From: a virus
DNA: 22,709 nucleotides
Reading direction: 5' to 3' (one strand)
IMG/VR virus record: IMGVR_UViG_3300010354_000714
Location: 1-22,709 of that record
The position numbers and the translations under genes were made by a program. This document shows, piece after piece, positions 8,801 through 15,010 of this stretch; position 1 is the first letter of the stretch; the number at the start of each line of letters is the position of its first letter. The notes beneath the pieces were generated by a model, which saw only the letters and a list, made by a program, of their open reading frames with translations, was not told the origin of the DNA and ran no database searches.

Positions 8801-9248
8801 ACATGCAATGAAAGGCATGCAGATGGGCATGAGATCTCAGAATGATATGCCATCAGGCATGACTGCTGGACCTCAGATGTCAAATGAATTAAAAGCATTC
8901 GATGTAAGAGCATCTGCATTAAATGCAAGAATGCAGCAGAAAAAAGCTGAAGAAGAAAGAGAATCATACAGACTCAAGCTTCGTAGAGCTTATGATGTTG
9001 GAATGGATATGCAAAGAAAAGGACTCCTACCAAACACTAAGACCGCACTAGATAAGCAGGTTGATGATATTATGTCTTTTGATGACAAAGCATTTGAAGC
9101 ATTTAAACGTAGCATTGCAAATGCAAAGCCAGTTAGAAATGTAAAAATAGCATCAGATCTAGGTGGCGTAAATGTTGGAGTTGAATCTGATTCTCAGGCA
9201 CAATCTGGTCCAATGACTGCAGATAAACTACTATCACTTTGGGACTAA
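5862..9248 (+). CDS. Prohead protease fused to a scaffold-like region
   Basis: Probable head maturation protease and scaffold in one 1128-aa chain. GAGG at 5853-5856 precedes the ATG. Residues about 40-245 show the HK97/T4/herpes-type protease pattern: a His in CRDHES (H125) and a Ser in VRYGSMG (S176), each in a predicted strand, with a strand-rich stretch between. Just after S176 comes a zinc-binding element, CSECGN to DYCQHV (C186, C189, C200, H202), then EYSLVVQPAEPGA. The rest looks like scaffold: a 70-residue tandem duplication (424-563), a compact segment (about 585-645, including VFEVFSGNKRVIAATAGQIF), an Ala/Pro/Met-rich linker (about 648-715), coiled coil (about 715-865), an acidic Met/Asp-rich tract with four EDMS-type repeats (953-968), and a conserved-looking C-terminal segment (LRRAYDVGMDMQRKGL). 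Candidate cleavage motifs (LNKVAY, INKAAS, LLKSAQ, LKKSAQ, IVKQAE, LLKKAE) sit at the boundaries. The protease call is from motif recognition; scaffold and self-processing are inferred. Confidence 0.7.
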   Translation: MFKKVCYSNEPKLRKESPEKVLASQDIVDRLSKLANNVKAIAPKSDDFLYFSIIFLKAAESAYLDETGNIKKLANGEDAWGFFDENWKWHGNVKPHRNNNFDIFPESELKVAAKKWIGMPLCRDHESSSVDGIRGIILDAHYDEKFKQVIGLCALDKVNYPDLARKVETGLVRYGSMGTAVETSVCSECGNKAATQKDYCQHVLSKSAHGEINVGLKPIEYSLVVQPAEPGAILLRCLASLEDYRKEFINYGVQNVDEMLGKLSEKQASHLETIMKTACGENGCSIPQRKKIIISFLSNNGIITESDIKDSGSHNSSDIKSFAYQESGMDTERLTSGEDGFKDQLFGTSSEYSMLGTKNPDSEKDFVATSDIVKAVDRTSTSAPLTSVAGEKDSNNLSINQLLEDIMSERNLKKRAELRRRIAYMQGGDSVDNKAYREPGDFKSDKMSETVRNTQDRHLLQDGDMEKLTREDMALKEKLSRAELREARLKRVAYMQGGDSVSDKNYREPATYKSDKMSETVRNTQDRHLLQDADMDKLTREDMALKEKLSRASAKNATLNKVAYTGPALTTRFSIKRNQNGQINKAASVFEVFSGNKRVIAATAGQIFGTDLNDNWDWIKSEQYGREVCKHIRASGIPYVSGLLKSAQEAPPAPMPAAPAGMDAAPMGMDAAPAGADVGMDLPPPPDMGAAPMGDEMPEMEAPDMPEEEEDSEKSEDPASQIDEELTGIETAVSTVRDLVNELKDKQEADVDVNVFTGKKKEGEEDEGKLALSRELYRGLRKSYRDLDSSADELAMVAETYENISRLSSSQRREFLKLARDARRDSARILGEANSLIRIAKSFVSSSKLKKSAQMENHMRDDMDLEYNDAMDMGMDEAVDYVDYEDDAMMDSADSLMHGDEMEADASDLVAAAMDMRRARREAIVKQAESSVLSKRASARKTLLKKAEEAMAEDMSEDMSEDMSEDMGDKTDDLNDMSALHAMKGMQMGMRSQNDMPSGMTAGPQMSNELKAFDVRASALNARMQQKKAEEERESYRLKLRRAYDVGMDMQRKGLLPNTKTALDKQVDDIMSFDDKAFEAFKRSIANAKPVRNVKIASDLGGVNVGVESDSQAQSGPMTADKLLSLWD
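7131..7550 (+). repeat. Tandem 210-bp in-frame duplication
   Basis: There are two direct copies of exactly 210 bp, at 7131-7340 and 7341-7550, encoding residues 424-493 and 494-563 of the protease-scaffold protein. Over the first 59 residues of each copy 51 are identical (counted by eye), including YMQGGDSV, KMSETVRNTQDRHLLQD and LTREDMALKEKLSRA; the last 11 diverge. A third VAY occurs in register at 7551 but the similarity then stops. Each unit begins just after a basic helix ending [RK]-[IV]-A. Confidence 0.9.
8718..8765 (+). repeat. Four 12-bp GAAGATATGTCT repeats
   Basis: GAAGATATGTCT occurs three times in perfect tandem, followed by a fourth copy ending GGA. It encodes EDMS x3 plus EDMG within the acidic Met/Asp-rich part of the scaffold-like region. 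A likely replication-slippage site whose copy number could vary between relatives. Confidence 0.9.
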
Positions 9249-9258
9249 GGAGGCTTTC

Positions 9259-9849
9259 ATGAGAATAAGAACAAATGGTGATGCTATTGCTCAAGAATTT
9301 TTAAAAATTATGAATAAAGGTTCTAAGCTAAATAAAACCGCATCATTAGACGAGGCAGCAGATTCTTCATGCAAGCTTCCAACAGAGTTATCTGGTGGTG
9401 ATACTACTGTTGCACTAGATAATTTAGAGGATGAGTCTTTAAGTGATGATGAACTAGGTGGCCTACTATCTGGATCTCATAATCTTGGAAACGAGTCTAT
9501 TGTAGATCAAATAGATGAATCATTTGATAGCACTGTTGATTCTGTAGAGGATTCATCAAAAGATTTACCAAAAGAAGCATCATTATCTTATCTATCTCCA
9601 AAAGGTATGAAGATAATGCATGGTCTTGGGAAAATAGCTGCAAGCCTAAGAGTTAAAGGTGAAGATTTTGCGGCAGATGTTGTTGAAACTACTGCAATGT
9701 CAATAAGCGGAGACTTAAAAAAAGAAGCAGCAGAAAAGAAATCTGTAGTTTCTAATCTCCAAAAAGTTGCAAGCAAACTTGATAGCTCTGGTGATAAATT
9801 TGCTGGTGATTTAGTTAGAGCTACAATTGAAAATATTATTAAAAAATAA
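9259..9849 (+). CDS. Internal head-type protein with leader and helical repeats
   Basis: A 196-aa protein ten bases downstream of the protease-scaffold stop, with AAGGAGG at 9247-9253 as ribosome binding site. The N-terminus, MRIRTNGDAIAQEFLKIMNK followed by LNKTAS at residues 24-29, resembles the start of the 676-aa protein at 11119 and may be a targeting or propeptide sequence. Residues about 30-105 are acidic and Ser-rich, probably disordered. The C-terminus holds two copies of a helical motif: LGKIAASLRVKGEDFAADVV and LQKVASKLDSSGDKFAGDLV. I do not recognise a named family. Its size, acidity and position between the protease and the capsid genes fit a scaffold or internal core protein, but that is inference. 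A strong terminator follows. Confidence 0.6.
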   Translation: MRIRTNGDAIAQEFLKIMNKGSKLNKTASLDEAADSSCKLPTELSGGDTTVALDNLEDESLSDDELGGLLSGSHNLGNESIVDQIDESFDSTVDSVEDSSKDLPKEASLSYLSPKGMKIMHGLGKIAASLRVKGEDFAADVVETTAMSISGDLKKEAAEKKSVVSNLQKVASKLDSSGDKFAGDLVRATIENIIKK

Positions 9850-9885
9850 TTTTTAAAAATATTTAAATATAGCTATTAATAGTAT

Positions 9886-9920
9886 AATAAAGGGAAGAGG
9901 AATCTTCCCTTTATTTTTTT
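9886..9920 (+). terminator. Intrinsic terminator after the protease block
   Basis: A perfect 12-bp stem, AATAAAGGGAAG (9886-9897) with CTTCCCTTTATT (9904-9915), and a six-base loop, followed by a run of T to 9920. It closes the transcription unit ending with the 196-aa protein, 36 bases after its stop. Confidence 0.88.
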
Positions 9921-9938
9921 ATTTTATCAAGAGGAAAA

Positions 9939-10631
9939 ATGTTAAAAGTTATTCATAGTGGAAATGCAATGCCAATGAGTACTGCTGTTGATCCAACTGC
10001 AGAATTTCAGCCGGGTATGTTTGCACAGCTTGGATTAATAGGAAATGATATAGTAGCAACTGTTAGTGATGGAACTGCACCACTGGGAATTATTGATGAT
10101 GCCAGAACTACATCTTTTACAAAATCACAAATTGATGAAATTATTTATATAAATGTAAATGCAGTAGAAGTAGACGCAAATGGACAAAGAGTTAATTCTG
10201 AGGAAGTAACTGGTGTTTTAGAATTTCCAAATATTTTAGATAGTAGTTTTGTAAGTACAGTATCTGTAATATTAAATAAAGTAAATGGAATAATAAGTGT
10301 TCCAGTTGGAACTCCATTAAATCATGATGCAGATTCAGATGGAGTTTTTGATAGTTTTAGAATAATTGTTAGTTATGTATATAGAGTAAGCGGAATTCCT
10401 GGTGACGATACTACTATAGGTAGTGGAAGAGTTACAATACATTATCAGAGAGGTTTTTATGCAACAGACCAATTTGATACAACTCAAGTTTACCCCGTTA
10501 ATGCAACATTATATGTTGGAATTGATGGAAGGTTAACAACAAAACAGCCGACAGATACACATCCTGGTGTTGCAATTGTTACTGGCCCACCAACATCTGC
10601 TATGGGCACTTTGGAATTTTTATTATTATAA
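9939..10631 (+). CDS. Putative capsid decoration or virion structural protein
   Basis: A 230-aa protein with AGAGGA just before the ATG. It is predicted to be almost entirely beta-strand with frequent Gly, Asp and Thr, and has no membrane segment. The segment GTAPLGIIDDARTTSF and the C-terminal pattern YVGIDGRLTT, PGVAIVTGPPTS and GTLEFLLL are of the kind seen in phage head decoration or stabilisation proteins and other virion beta-sandwich proteins. It lies directly after a terminator and upstream of the capsid genes. An aspartate-rich loop, LNHDADSDGVFDSFR, could bind calcium but I would not insist on it. The family assignment is tentative; a baseplate or head-fibre protein is the main alternative. 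Confidence 0.45.
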   Translation: MLKVIHSGNAMPMSTAVDPTAEFQPGMFAQLGLIGNDIVATVSDGTAPLGIIDDARTTSFTKSQIDEIIYINVNAVEVDANGQRVNSEEVTGVLEFPNILDSSFVSTVSVILNKVNGIISVPVGTPLNHDADSDGVFDSFRIIVSYVYRVSGIPGDDTTIGSGRVTIHYQRGFYATDQFDTTQVYPVNATLYVGIDGRLTTKQPTDTHPGVAIVTGPPTSAMGTLEFLLL

Positions 10632-10675
10632 AAATATAATATACTAATTATGTTTTTATAATTAAAGGGATACTT

Positions 10676-11122
10676 ATGTCAAATTGGTCAAAAGAAGATA
10701 AGGCCGTATATAATAATAGTGAAATTTTTCAGGAATTTGAAAAAAGAACTATTGAAAATATTTTTAGATTAGATATGTTGAGAAAAAAAGCTCAACAAAA
10801 TGCTAGTCAGTCAACTCTTAAGGCAACAACTGATGCTGCAAAGGCTGCAACAGAAGCTGTAAGAGAGCTTGGCAAAGTAAAAAAAGAAGTAGGTCTGGCT
10901 GAAGATCAGCTATCAAGTAATTCTGATGATTATATGATTAGTGGTCAATCTGAAGAGCTCTTTAATTCAATGATGAAAAATAAAATGGATGATGATATTT
11001 CTGATACAATTATTAATGAATTAATGGAAATGAAAGAAGCTGCCATTGCAGAAGGCAATATAAAATTGGCTTATAAAATAGAAAGAACATTAGACGAAAT
11101 TTTATCCGTGGAGGTTATATGA
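10676..11122 (+). CDS. Small coiled-coil head-module protein
   Basis: A 148-aa helical protein with AAGGGA at 10665-10670 and a four-base ATGA overlap with the next gene. The N-terminal 40 residues (NNSEIFQEFEKRTIENIF, then LRKKAQ at 35-40) resemble the leader of the following 676-aa protein (NKSEIF, then LNKTAS at 28-33). An Ala/Lys/Glu-rich coiled coil follows (about 45-85), then an acidic Ser/Asp stretch, and finally a helical hairpin, INELMEMKEAAIAEGNIKLA followed by YKIERTLDEIL, of the type repeated in the 196-aa protein. Function unknown. Coupling to the 676-aa coiled-coil protein suggests they act together, perhaps as internal head proteins or chaperones. Confidence 0.55.
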   Translation: MSNWSKEDKAVYNNSEIFQEFEKRTIENIFRLDMLRKKAQQNASQSTLKATTDAAKAATEAVRELGKVKKEVGLAEDQLSSNSDDYMISGQSEELFNSMMKNKMDDDISDTIINELMEMKEAAIAEGNIKLAYKIERTLDEILSVEVI

Positions 11123-13149
11123 GAATAAATACTTCAAATAAATCTGAAATTTTTGATATATATTCTCAAGTAATGGATAGATATAATAAAAAATATTCTT
11201 TAAATAAAACTGCTTCAACAACTAGCGGCCTCCTTGGGGTAATTACAGAAAGTGCAAGACTAAATACAAAATATTCTGCTAAACTAGCAGAATTTGGCAT
11301 AAAGAATATTGATGAACTTAATGTTCTCTTAAATAAAGCTAAAAGTGTATTAGAAGAAGGTAAAGCAAACAACCAAAAAGAAGCATTGGAAGTAGTAATA
11401 AAAGAAGTAACGAAAAAAAATCCTATTCCTCATAAACTTGATGAATTTATAATACTATTAAAAGAAATAGAAGAAGATCAAAGATCTGCCGCAGTCAGAG
11501 CTTCAGGCGAAGCCGCAGCCGAAGCTATAAAACCAGCTCTGAGTGATATTTCTAGCACAATAAAAACCGTAACCGAATCTGTTAGTAAGTTTTCAAAAGA
11601 TTCTGCAGAACAATTGAAAGAATTAGCTGAATTAATGAAAAAAAATCAACAACTAAATGACCAATTAATTGAAAATTTTGATAAAAGTTTTAGTTCAATA
11701 TCTTCAAAATTAGATAGCACTATAAATTACTCAATATCAAAATTAGAATCTACTATAAAAGCTTCTGATGAGGTAGGTAAAAAAGAATTAACAGAACAAC
11801 TAACTGCATTAAAAGCGCTACAAAAAGAATTAAAAGAATCATCAAGTAAAGTAAGCTCAAACCTTTCCGCTGCAAAGCTTGCAGATAATGTAGCTTCTGC
11901 AGCAAAATTTGCAAAAAAAGCTTATGGCTTTATTTCTGAAATAATTAACATATTATTAGTTGTATCTGGAGTTGGAGCTGCATACTGGTATCTTACAAAA
12001 GATAAGACTGCAGAGGAAGATGTAAGAGGAAGTACAGGTGAATTTAGTAGACCAGCTACTCAAACAAGAGATGATGAAGATCCTCTAAATATGGATCAGA
12101 CATATCAGAGAAGACCGTCTAGTAGGGTTGCAGCAATTTTAGATGATAAAACAAAAAGAGTAGATTTTTTTGATAGCTTAAAATATATGGATCCAGATAG
12201 AGCTGAATCAGCTCTGGAATCTATAGCAAAACATTATAATGCAACAGGTTATATAAAACTATCTACACCAGTTGTAATAAATAATGAAACAATAGAATAT
12301 GTCTTTCCAATGGCATTTAGAGGTGGTAGGGATCCGGTTAGAGATACGGCAAGAAGAGCTGCAACTGAGGAATATTTTATAAACCTATATACACAAGATT
12401 CTATGAACAATAGAAGAATAAAAACAAGAATAGAATCTACAGTTGGATCATCTGATGCTCAAAAAATAGCAAACTATGCTTTTTCAGTAGTAGCTGGAGG
12501 AGCATTATTCTCAGGAAAGGGCACCCCATTCGGATTAGGAGATAGGGGCAGAAGATATGGTAGAGGCAAGAAGAATGTTGGAGTTTCAGATTTTGGAATA
12601 GCTGGAACATCTAGAAGAAGGATGACAAGAGAGGAAAGAAGAATGGCAGAGAGGGGTGATATGAGAAATAATAATCAAGACTTTATATTAGATAATTCTA
12701 TGGATTTAGATGATCCAATGAGTGCATTTGCATCAGGAATAAATGAAATAATAAAGAAAAATGCAAAAAATATTGATTTATCTACTAATAGTAATGATAA
12801 ATCATATAACTTTGATAAAAAAGCAGATAAGTTTTCAAATCGTTATTTTAAAGATGCCGTTAAGGATCTTGAAGATGATGAGTTTATGAAAGAATACTAT
12901 GCAGGTTTTTCTAAATTGCATAATCAAAAATCAAAAAAACAAAAAGAAGACTATAGCAAACTTTACGACCTTCATGATGAGACTGGATCGGAATTAATTC
13001 ACAAATCTCATCCAAAAGCTATTTCAGTAGCTGAGGCTATAGGTGGTGGTGGTCTTGTTGAAAATTTAAACGAAAGAAGCAAATCAATGCAAGATGCTGC
13101 TAAAAGGAATCCTTCTGGCAATTATCGAGCAAGATACGTTTCTAAGTAG
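11119..13149 (+). CDS. Coiled-coil protein with one membrane segment, possible internal/ejected protein
   Basis: A 676-aa protein with GGAGG at 11110-11114. Residues 1-33 form a leader-like sequence ending LNKTAS that matches the start of the 196-aa protein at 9259. Residues about 35-265 are long Lys/Glu/Ser coiled coil, with SKLDSTINYS followed by SKLESTIKAS showing an internal heptad-like repeat. A hydrophobic helix lies at about residues 272-293 (IINILLVVSGVGAAYWYL). After a charged linker, the C-terminal half includes a second folded part (about 340-470), a Gly/Arg-rich basic stretch (FGLGDRGRRYGRGKKN) and a Lys-rich tail. A membrane segment next to coiled coil in a phage head module suggests an internal protein ejected with DNA or a tape-measure-like protein. 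Tape measures usually lie in tail modules, so I favour the former. Not recognised as a named family. Confidence 0.5.
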   Translation: MRINTSNKSEIFDIYSQVMDRYNKKYSLNKTASTTSGLLGVITESARLNTKYSAKLAEFGIKNIDELNVLLNKAKSVLEEGKANNQKEALEVVIKEVTKKNPIPHKLDEFIILLKEIEEDQRSAAVRASGEAAAEAIKPALSDISSTIKTVTESVSKFSKDSAEQLKELAELMKKNQQLNDQLIENFDKSFSSISSKLDSTINYSISKLESTIKASDEVGKKELTEQLTALKALQKELKESSSKVSSNLSAAKLADNVASAAKFAKKAYGFISEIINILLVVSGVGAAYWYLTKDKTAEEDVRGSTGEFSRPATQTRDDEDPLNMDQTYQRRPSSRVAAILDDKTKRVDFFDSLKYMDPDRAESALESIAKHYNATGYIKLSTPVVINNETIEYVFPMAFRGGRDPVRDTARRAATEEYFINLYTQDSMNNRRIKTRIESTVGSSDAQKIANYAFSVVAGGALFSGKGTPFGLGDRGRRYGRGKKNVGVSDFGIAGTSRRRMTREERRMAERGDMRNNNQDFILDNSMDLDDPMSAFASGINEIIKKNAKNIDLSTNSNDKSYNFDKKADKFSNRYFKDAVKDLEDDEFMKEYYAGFSKLHNQKSKKQKEDYSKLYDLHDETGSELIHKSHPKAISVAEAIGGGGLVENLNERSKSMQDAAKRNPSGNYRARYVSK

Positions 13150-13189
13150 TAAGTGTTTCGTAATTAACAATTAATTTAAAGGAAAAAAA

Positions 13190-13849
13190 ATGGCATTAAA
13201 ACTATTACAGCCTGGCAAAGAACCAGCAGGTCAGTTCGACCTAAAAGATGGAGTCACCCTTTATGGCGGTGAATGGGTAAATATGGAAACAGTAGCAGCA
13301 GGTTCTGATCTAGCTGCAGCAGACGTATCATTAGTTGGTCCATACAGCGGATCTAATCTAGTTAGATTTAATCCAGGTGTAAAGACTGCGCTAAATACCT
13401 CACCAACCCCACATACAGTAGTCTTTGGCGGCCTAGCTGATGAAGGTACAACTGGATATGGAACATCATTTGGAACAATTATTGGTACAGCAGTTGGTAA
13501 AGGTACAGGCTTTGGCGCACAGGCAACTTCCGGCGTTATCACTGTTGGGCCACAGACAACTGCAGGATCTGGAAAAGTTACCGTATGGTCTGCTCCAGGT
13601 ATTTATGGTGTTTCTGGCGCTCCAGCAACAGGTTCAGCAGCTCCATTAAGCGCAATGGTTGTCAATGAAGCTGTATACTCAAATTCATCAGGCTTCTTAG
13701 GAGATTCAGGCATAGTAACTGCAACTAGCGCTCAAGTTGGCATATCTCTAGGCGCAGTAAGAGATTCTTCATTAGTCTCAACAACTGCAACTGCAGCAGG
13801 CGAGTCCGCTGAAACTGAATTCTACGCACTATACCTATCAGCACTATAA
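13190..13849 (+). CDS. Putative capsid decoration or stabilisation protein
   Basis: A 219-aa Gly/Ala/Thr/Ser/Val-rich protein with AAAGGA before the ATG, ending 18 bases before the major capsid gene. It opens MALKLLQPGKEPAGQFDLKD, then VTLYGGEWV. Most of the rest is predicted beta-strand with a Gly-rich central segment (GTGFGAQATSG). No Cys, no membrane segment and few charged residues: the composition of an exposed virion beta-protein. Codon use is richer in C-ending codons than in most neighbours, as in the capsid gene, consistent with high expression. An adjacent, similarly expressed partner of the capsid protein is most simply a decoration or capsid-vertex protein, but I see no decisive motif. 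Confidence 0.45.
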   Translation: MALKLLQPGKEPAGQFDLKDGVTLYGGEWVNMETVAAGSDLAAADVSLVGPYSGSNLVRFNPGVKTALNTSPTPHTVVFGGLADEGTTGYGTSFGTIIGTAVGKGTGFGAQATSGVITVGPQTTAGSGKVTVWSAPGIYGVSGAPATGSAAPLSAMVVNEAVYSNSSGFLGDSGIVTATSAQVGISLGAVRDSSLVSTTATAAGESAETEFYALYLSAL

Positions 13850-13867
13850 TATAAAGGAGCATTAAAT

Positions 13868-14908
13868 ATGTCAAACATTTTCAATACACATGGTGAAGTA
13901 AACGCAGCCTCCGTTCAAGATGCTCTTTCTGCTATAGTAAAATATGCAAGCATCATTGAAGACCTACAGCCAAGCTCTTCTGCTCAGGCAATGGCAAGCT
14001 CTCTTTCTGATGATCAGAGAGATGAAATGATCAAGCAAGCCTTACTAACTTCAGAAGGCAAAATTGCATTAGGTCAAGCAATGGCTAACCCAATTCGCAG
14101 AAACTTAGATTACCAAGGCGTAGCAAGAAAGGCCCTAGTTGTAGATCCTCTACCACAAGGCGCTCTACCTGTCTACGATCGTGATATCGACGTAGCTGCA
14201 GTTGTTATATCCTCCAATGGTACCGCCCCAGAATCTCGTGTTTTTGGTGATAGAGTAACCATCCCAGAGTTTGAGATCGTATCAAACCCAACCGTTAGAA
14301 TCGCTGAAGTTAGAAGAAGAAGATTCAACGTCATTGATCGTGCTCAGCAAAAGGCTCGTCAGGAAATCCAGGCACAAGAAGACGCAAACGTATTCGCAGC
14401 CTTAAGATTTGCTGGTGATAATAATCAGGGTGGTGAAAACACTGCTGTTTCCCTAGATGCAGTAGGCCCATCTGGTGGTCCATCTGGTGCGCCATTAGGA
14501 GCTCTAACAAAGTCTGGTATGCTAGGCTTAAAGAAGCAGATTGATCGTTGGGACTTAGTAACCTCCAAATTCTTCCTAAATATTAATCAGTTTACTGATA
14601 TTCTAGATTGGGAATCTGCTGGTGCTGCCGGTGCATCTGGCGTTGATCCAGTTACCCAAAGAGAATTACTACAAACTGGTCTATATGGTCACATTTTTGG
14701 TGCAGATATTATCGTATCAAAAGTTGTACCAGCTGGTGAAGCATTTGCTTGTGCAGATCCAGAGTTTGTCGGCGTCATGCCAGTCAGACAGGATATCGAA
14801 GTTCTACCTGCTGATGAGCCAAAACAGCTCAAACTAGGCTGGGTTGTTAACGAAATCATCGGCATCGGTATCGTTAACCCAAGAGGCGTATCTTACGGTT
14901 CTTTCTAA
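13868..14908 (+). CDS. Major capsid protein (HK97 fold)
   Basis: A 346-aa major head protein, the lattice subunit of the capsid. GGAG lies eight bases before the ATG. Residues 1-80 or so are helical and rich in Ala/Ser/Gln/Asp (SAIVKYASIIEDL, SSLSDDQRDEMIKQALL), resembling the scaffold-like delta region that prohead proteases often remove. Then comes YQGVARKALVVDPLPQGALP followed by VYDRD, the start of the mature-type core in many phage capsid proteins. Later features are RVTIPEFEI, a long spine-helix-like segment (RVRRRFNVIDRAQQKARQEI-type), a Gly-rich loop, and a C-terminal GIGIVNPRGVSYGSF. Codons are clearly optimised (CGT for Arg, many C-ending), as expected for the most abundant protein. 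A strong terminator follows. The removal site of any N-terminal region is unknown. Confidence 0.85.
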   Translation: MSNIFNTHGEVNAASVQDALSAIVKYASIIEDLQPSSSAQAMASSLSDDQRDEMIKQALLTSEGKIALGQAMANPIRRNLDYQGVARKALVVDPLPQGALPVYDRDIDVAAVVISSNGTAPESRVFGDRVTIPEFEIVSNPTVRIAEVRRRRFNVIDRAQQKARQEIQAQEDANVFAALRFAGDNNQGGENTAVSLDAVGPSGGPSGAPLGALTKSGMLGLKKQIDRWDLVTSKFFLNINQFTDILDWESAGAAGASGVDPVTQRELLQTGLYGHIFGADIIVSKVVPAGEAFACADPEFVGVMPVRQDIEVLPADEPKQLKLGWVVNEIIGIGIVNPRGVSYGSF

Positions 14909-14926
14909 TATAACTAAATTATTGTA

Positions 14927-14963
14927 AATAAGAGGCTGGGTTATCCCAGCCTCTTATTCTTTT
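14927..14963 (+). terminator. Strong intrinsic terminator after the capsid gene
   Basis: A perfect 14-bp stem, AATAAGAGGCTGGG (14927-14940) with CCCAGCCTCTTATT (14945-14958), a TTAT tetraloop and a CTTTT tail. It lies 18 bases after the major capsid protein stop. Confidence 0.92.
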
Positions 14964-15010
14964 ATGGTAATATTTGAATGTAATAATGAAAATATTATTA
15001 AGGAATTTTT

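Noticed and set aside
7676-8967. Several reverse-strand ORFs (74-106 aa) over the scaffold-like region
   Set aside because: Shadows of Ala/Pro/Met- and Asp-rich coding sequence; they overlap each other and the well-supported forward gene.
10635-10662. TATAAT boxes before the 148-aa gene, and similarly at 5838-5843 and 19510-19515, as promoters
   Set aside because: Those at 10657 and 19510 would start transcripts at or past the ribosome site, no -35 boxes are visible, and such hexamers are expected often in DNA this AT-rich.
13261-14837. ORFs in other frames within the decoration and capsid genes (13261-13542 reverse, 13440-13649 and 14622-14837 forward)
   Set aside because: They lie wholly inside strongly supported genes, with Leu/Gln-rich or low-information products and no ribosome binding sites.
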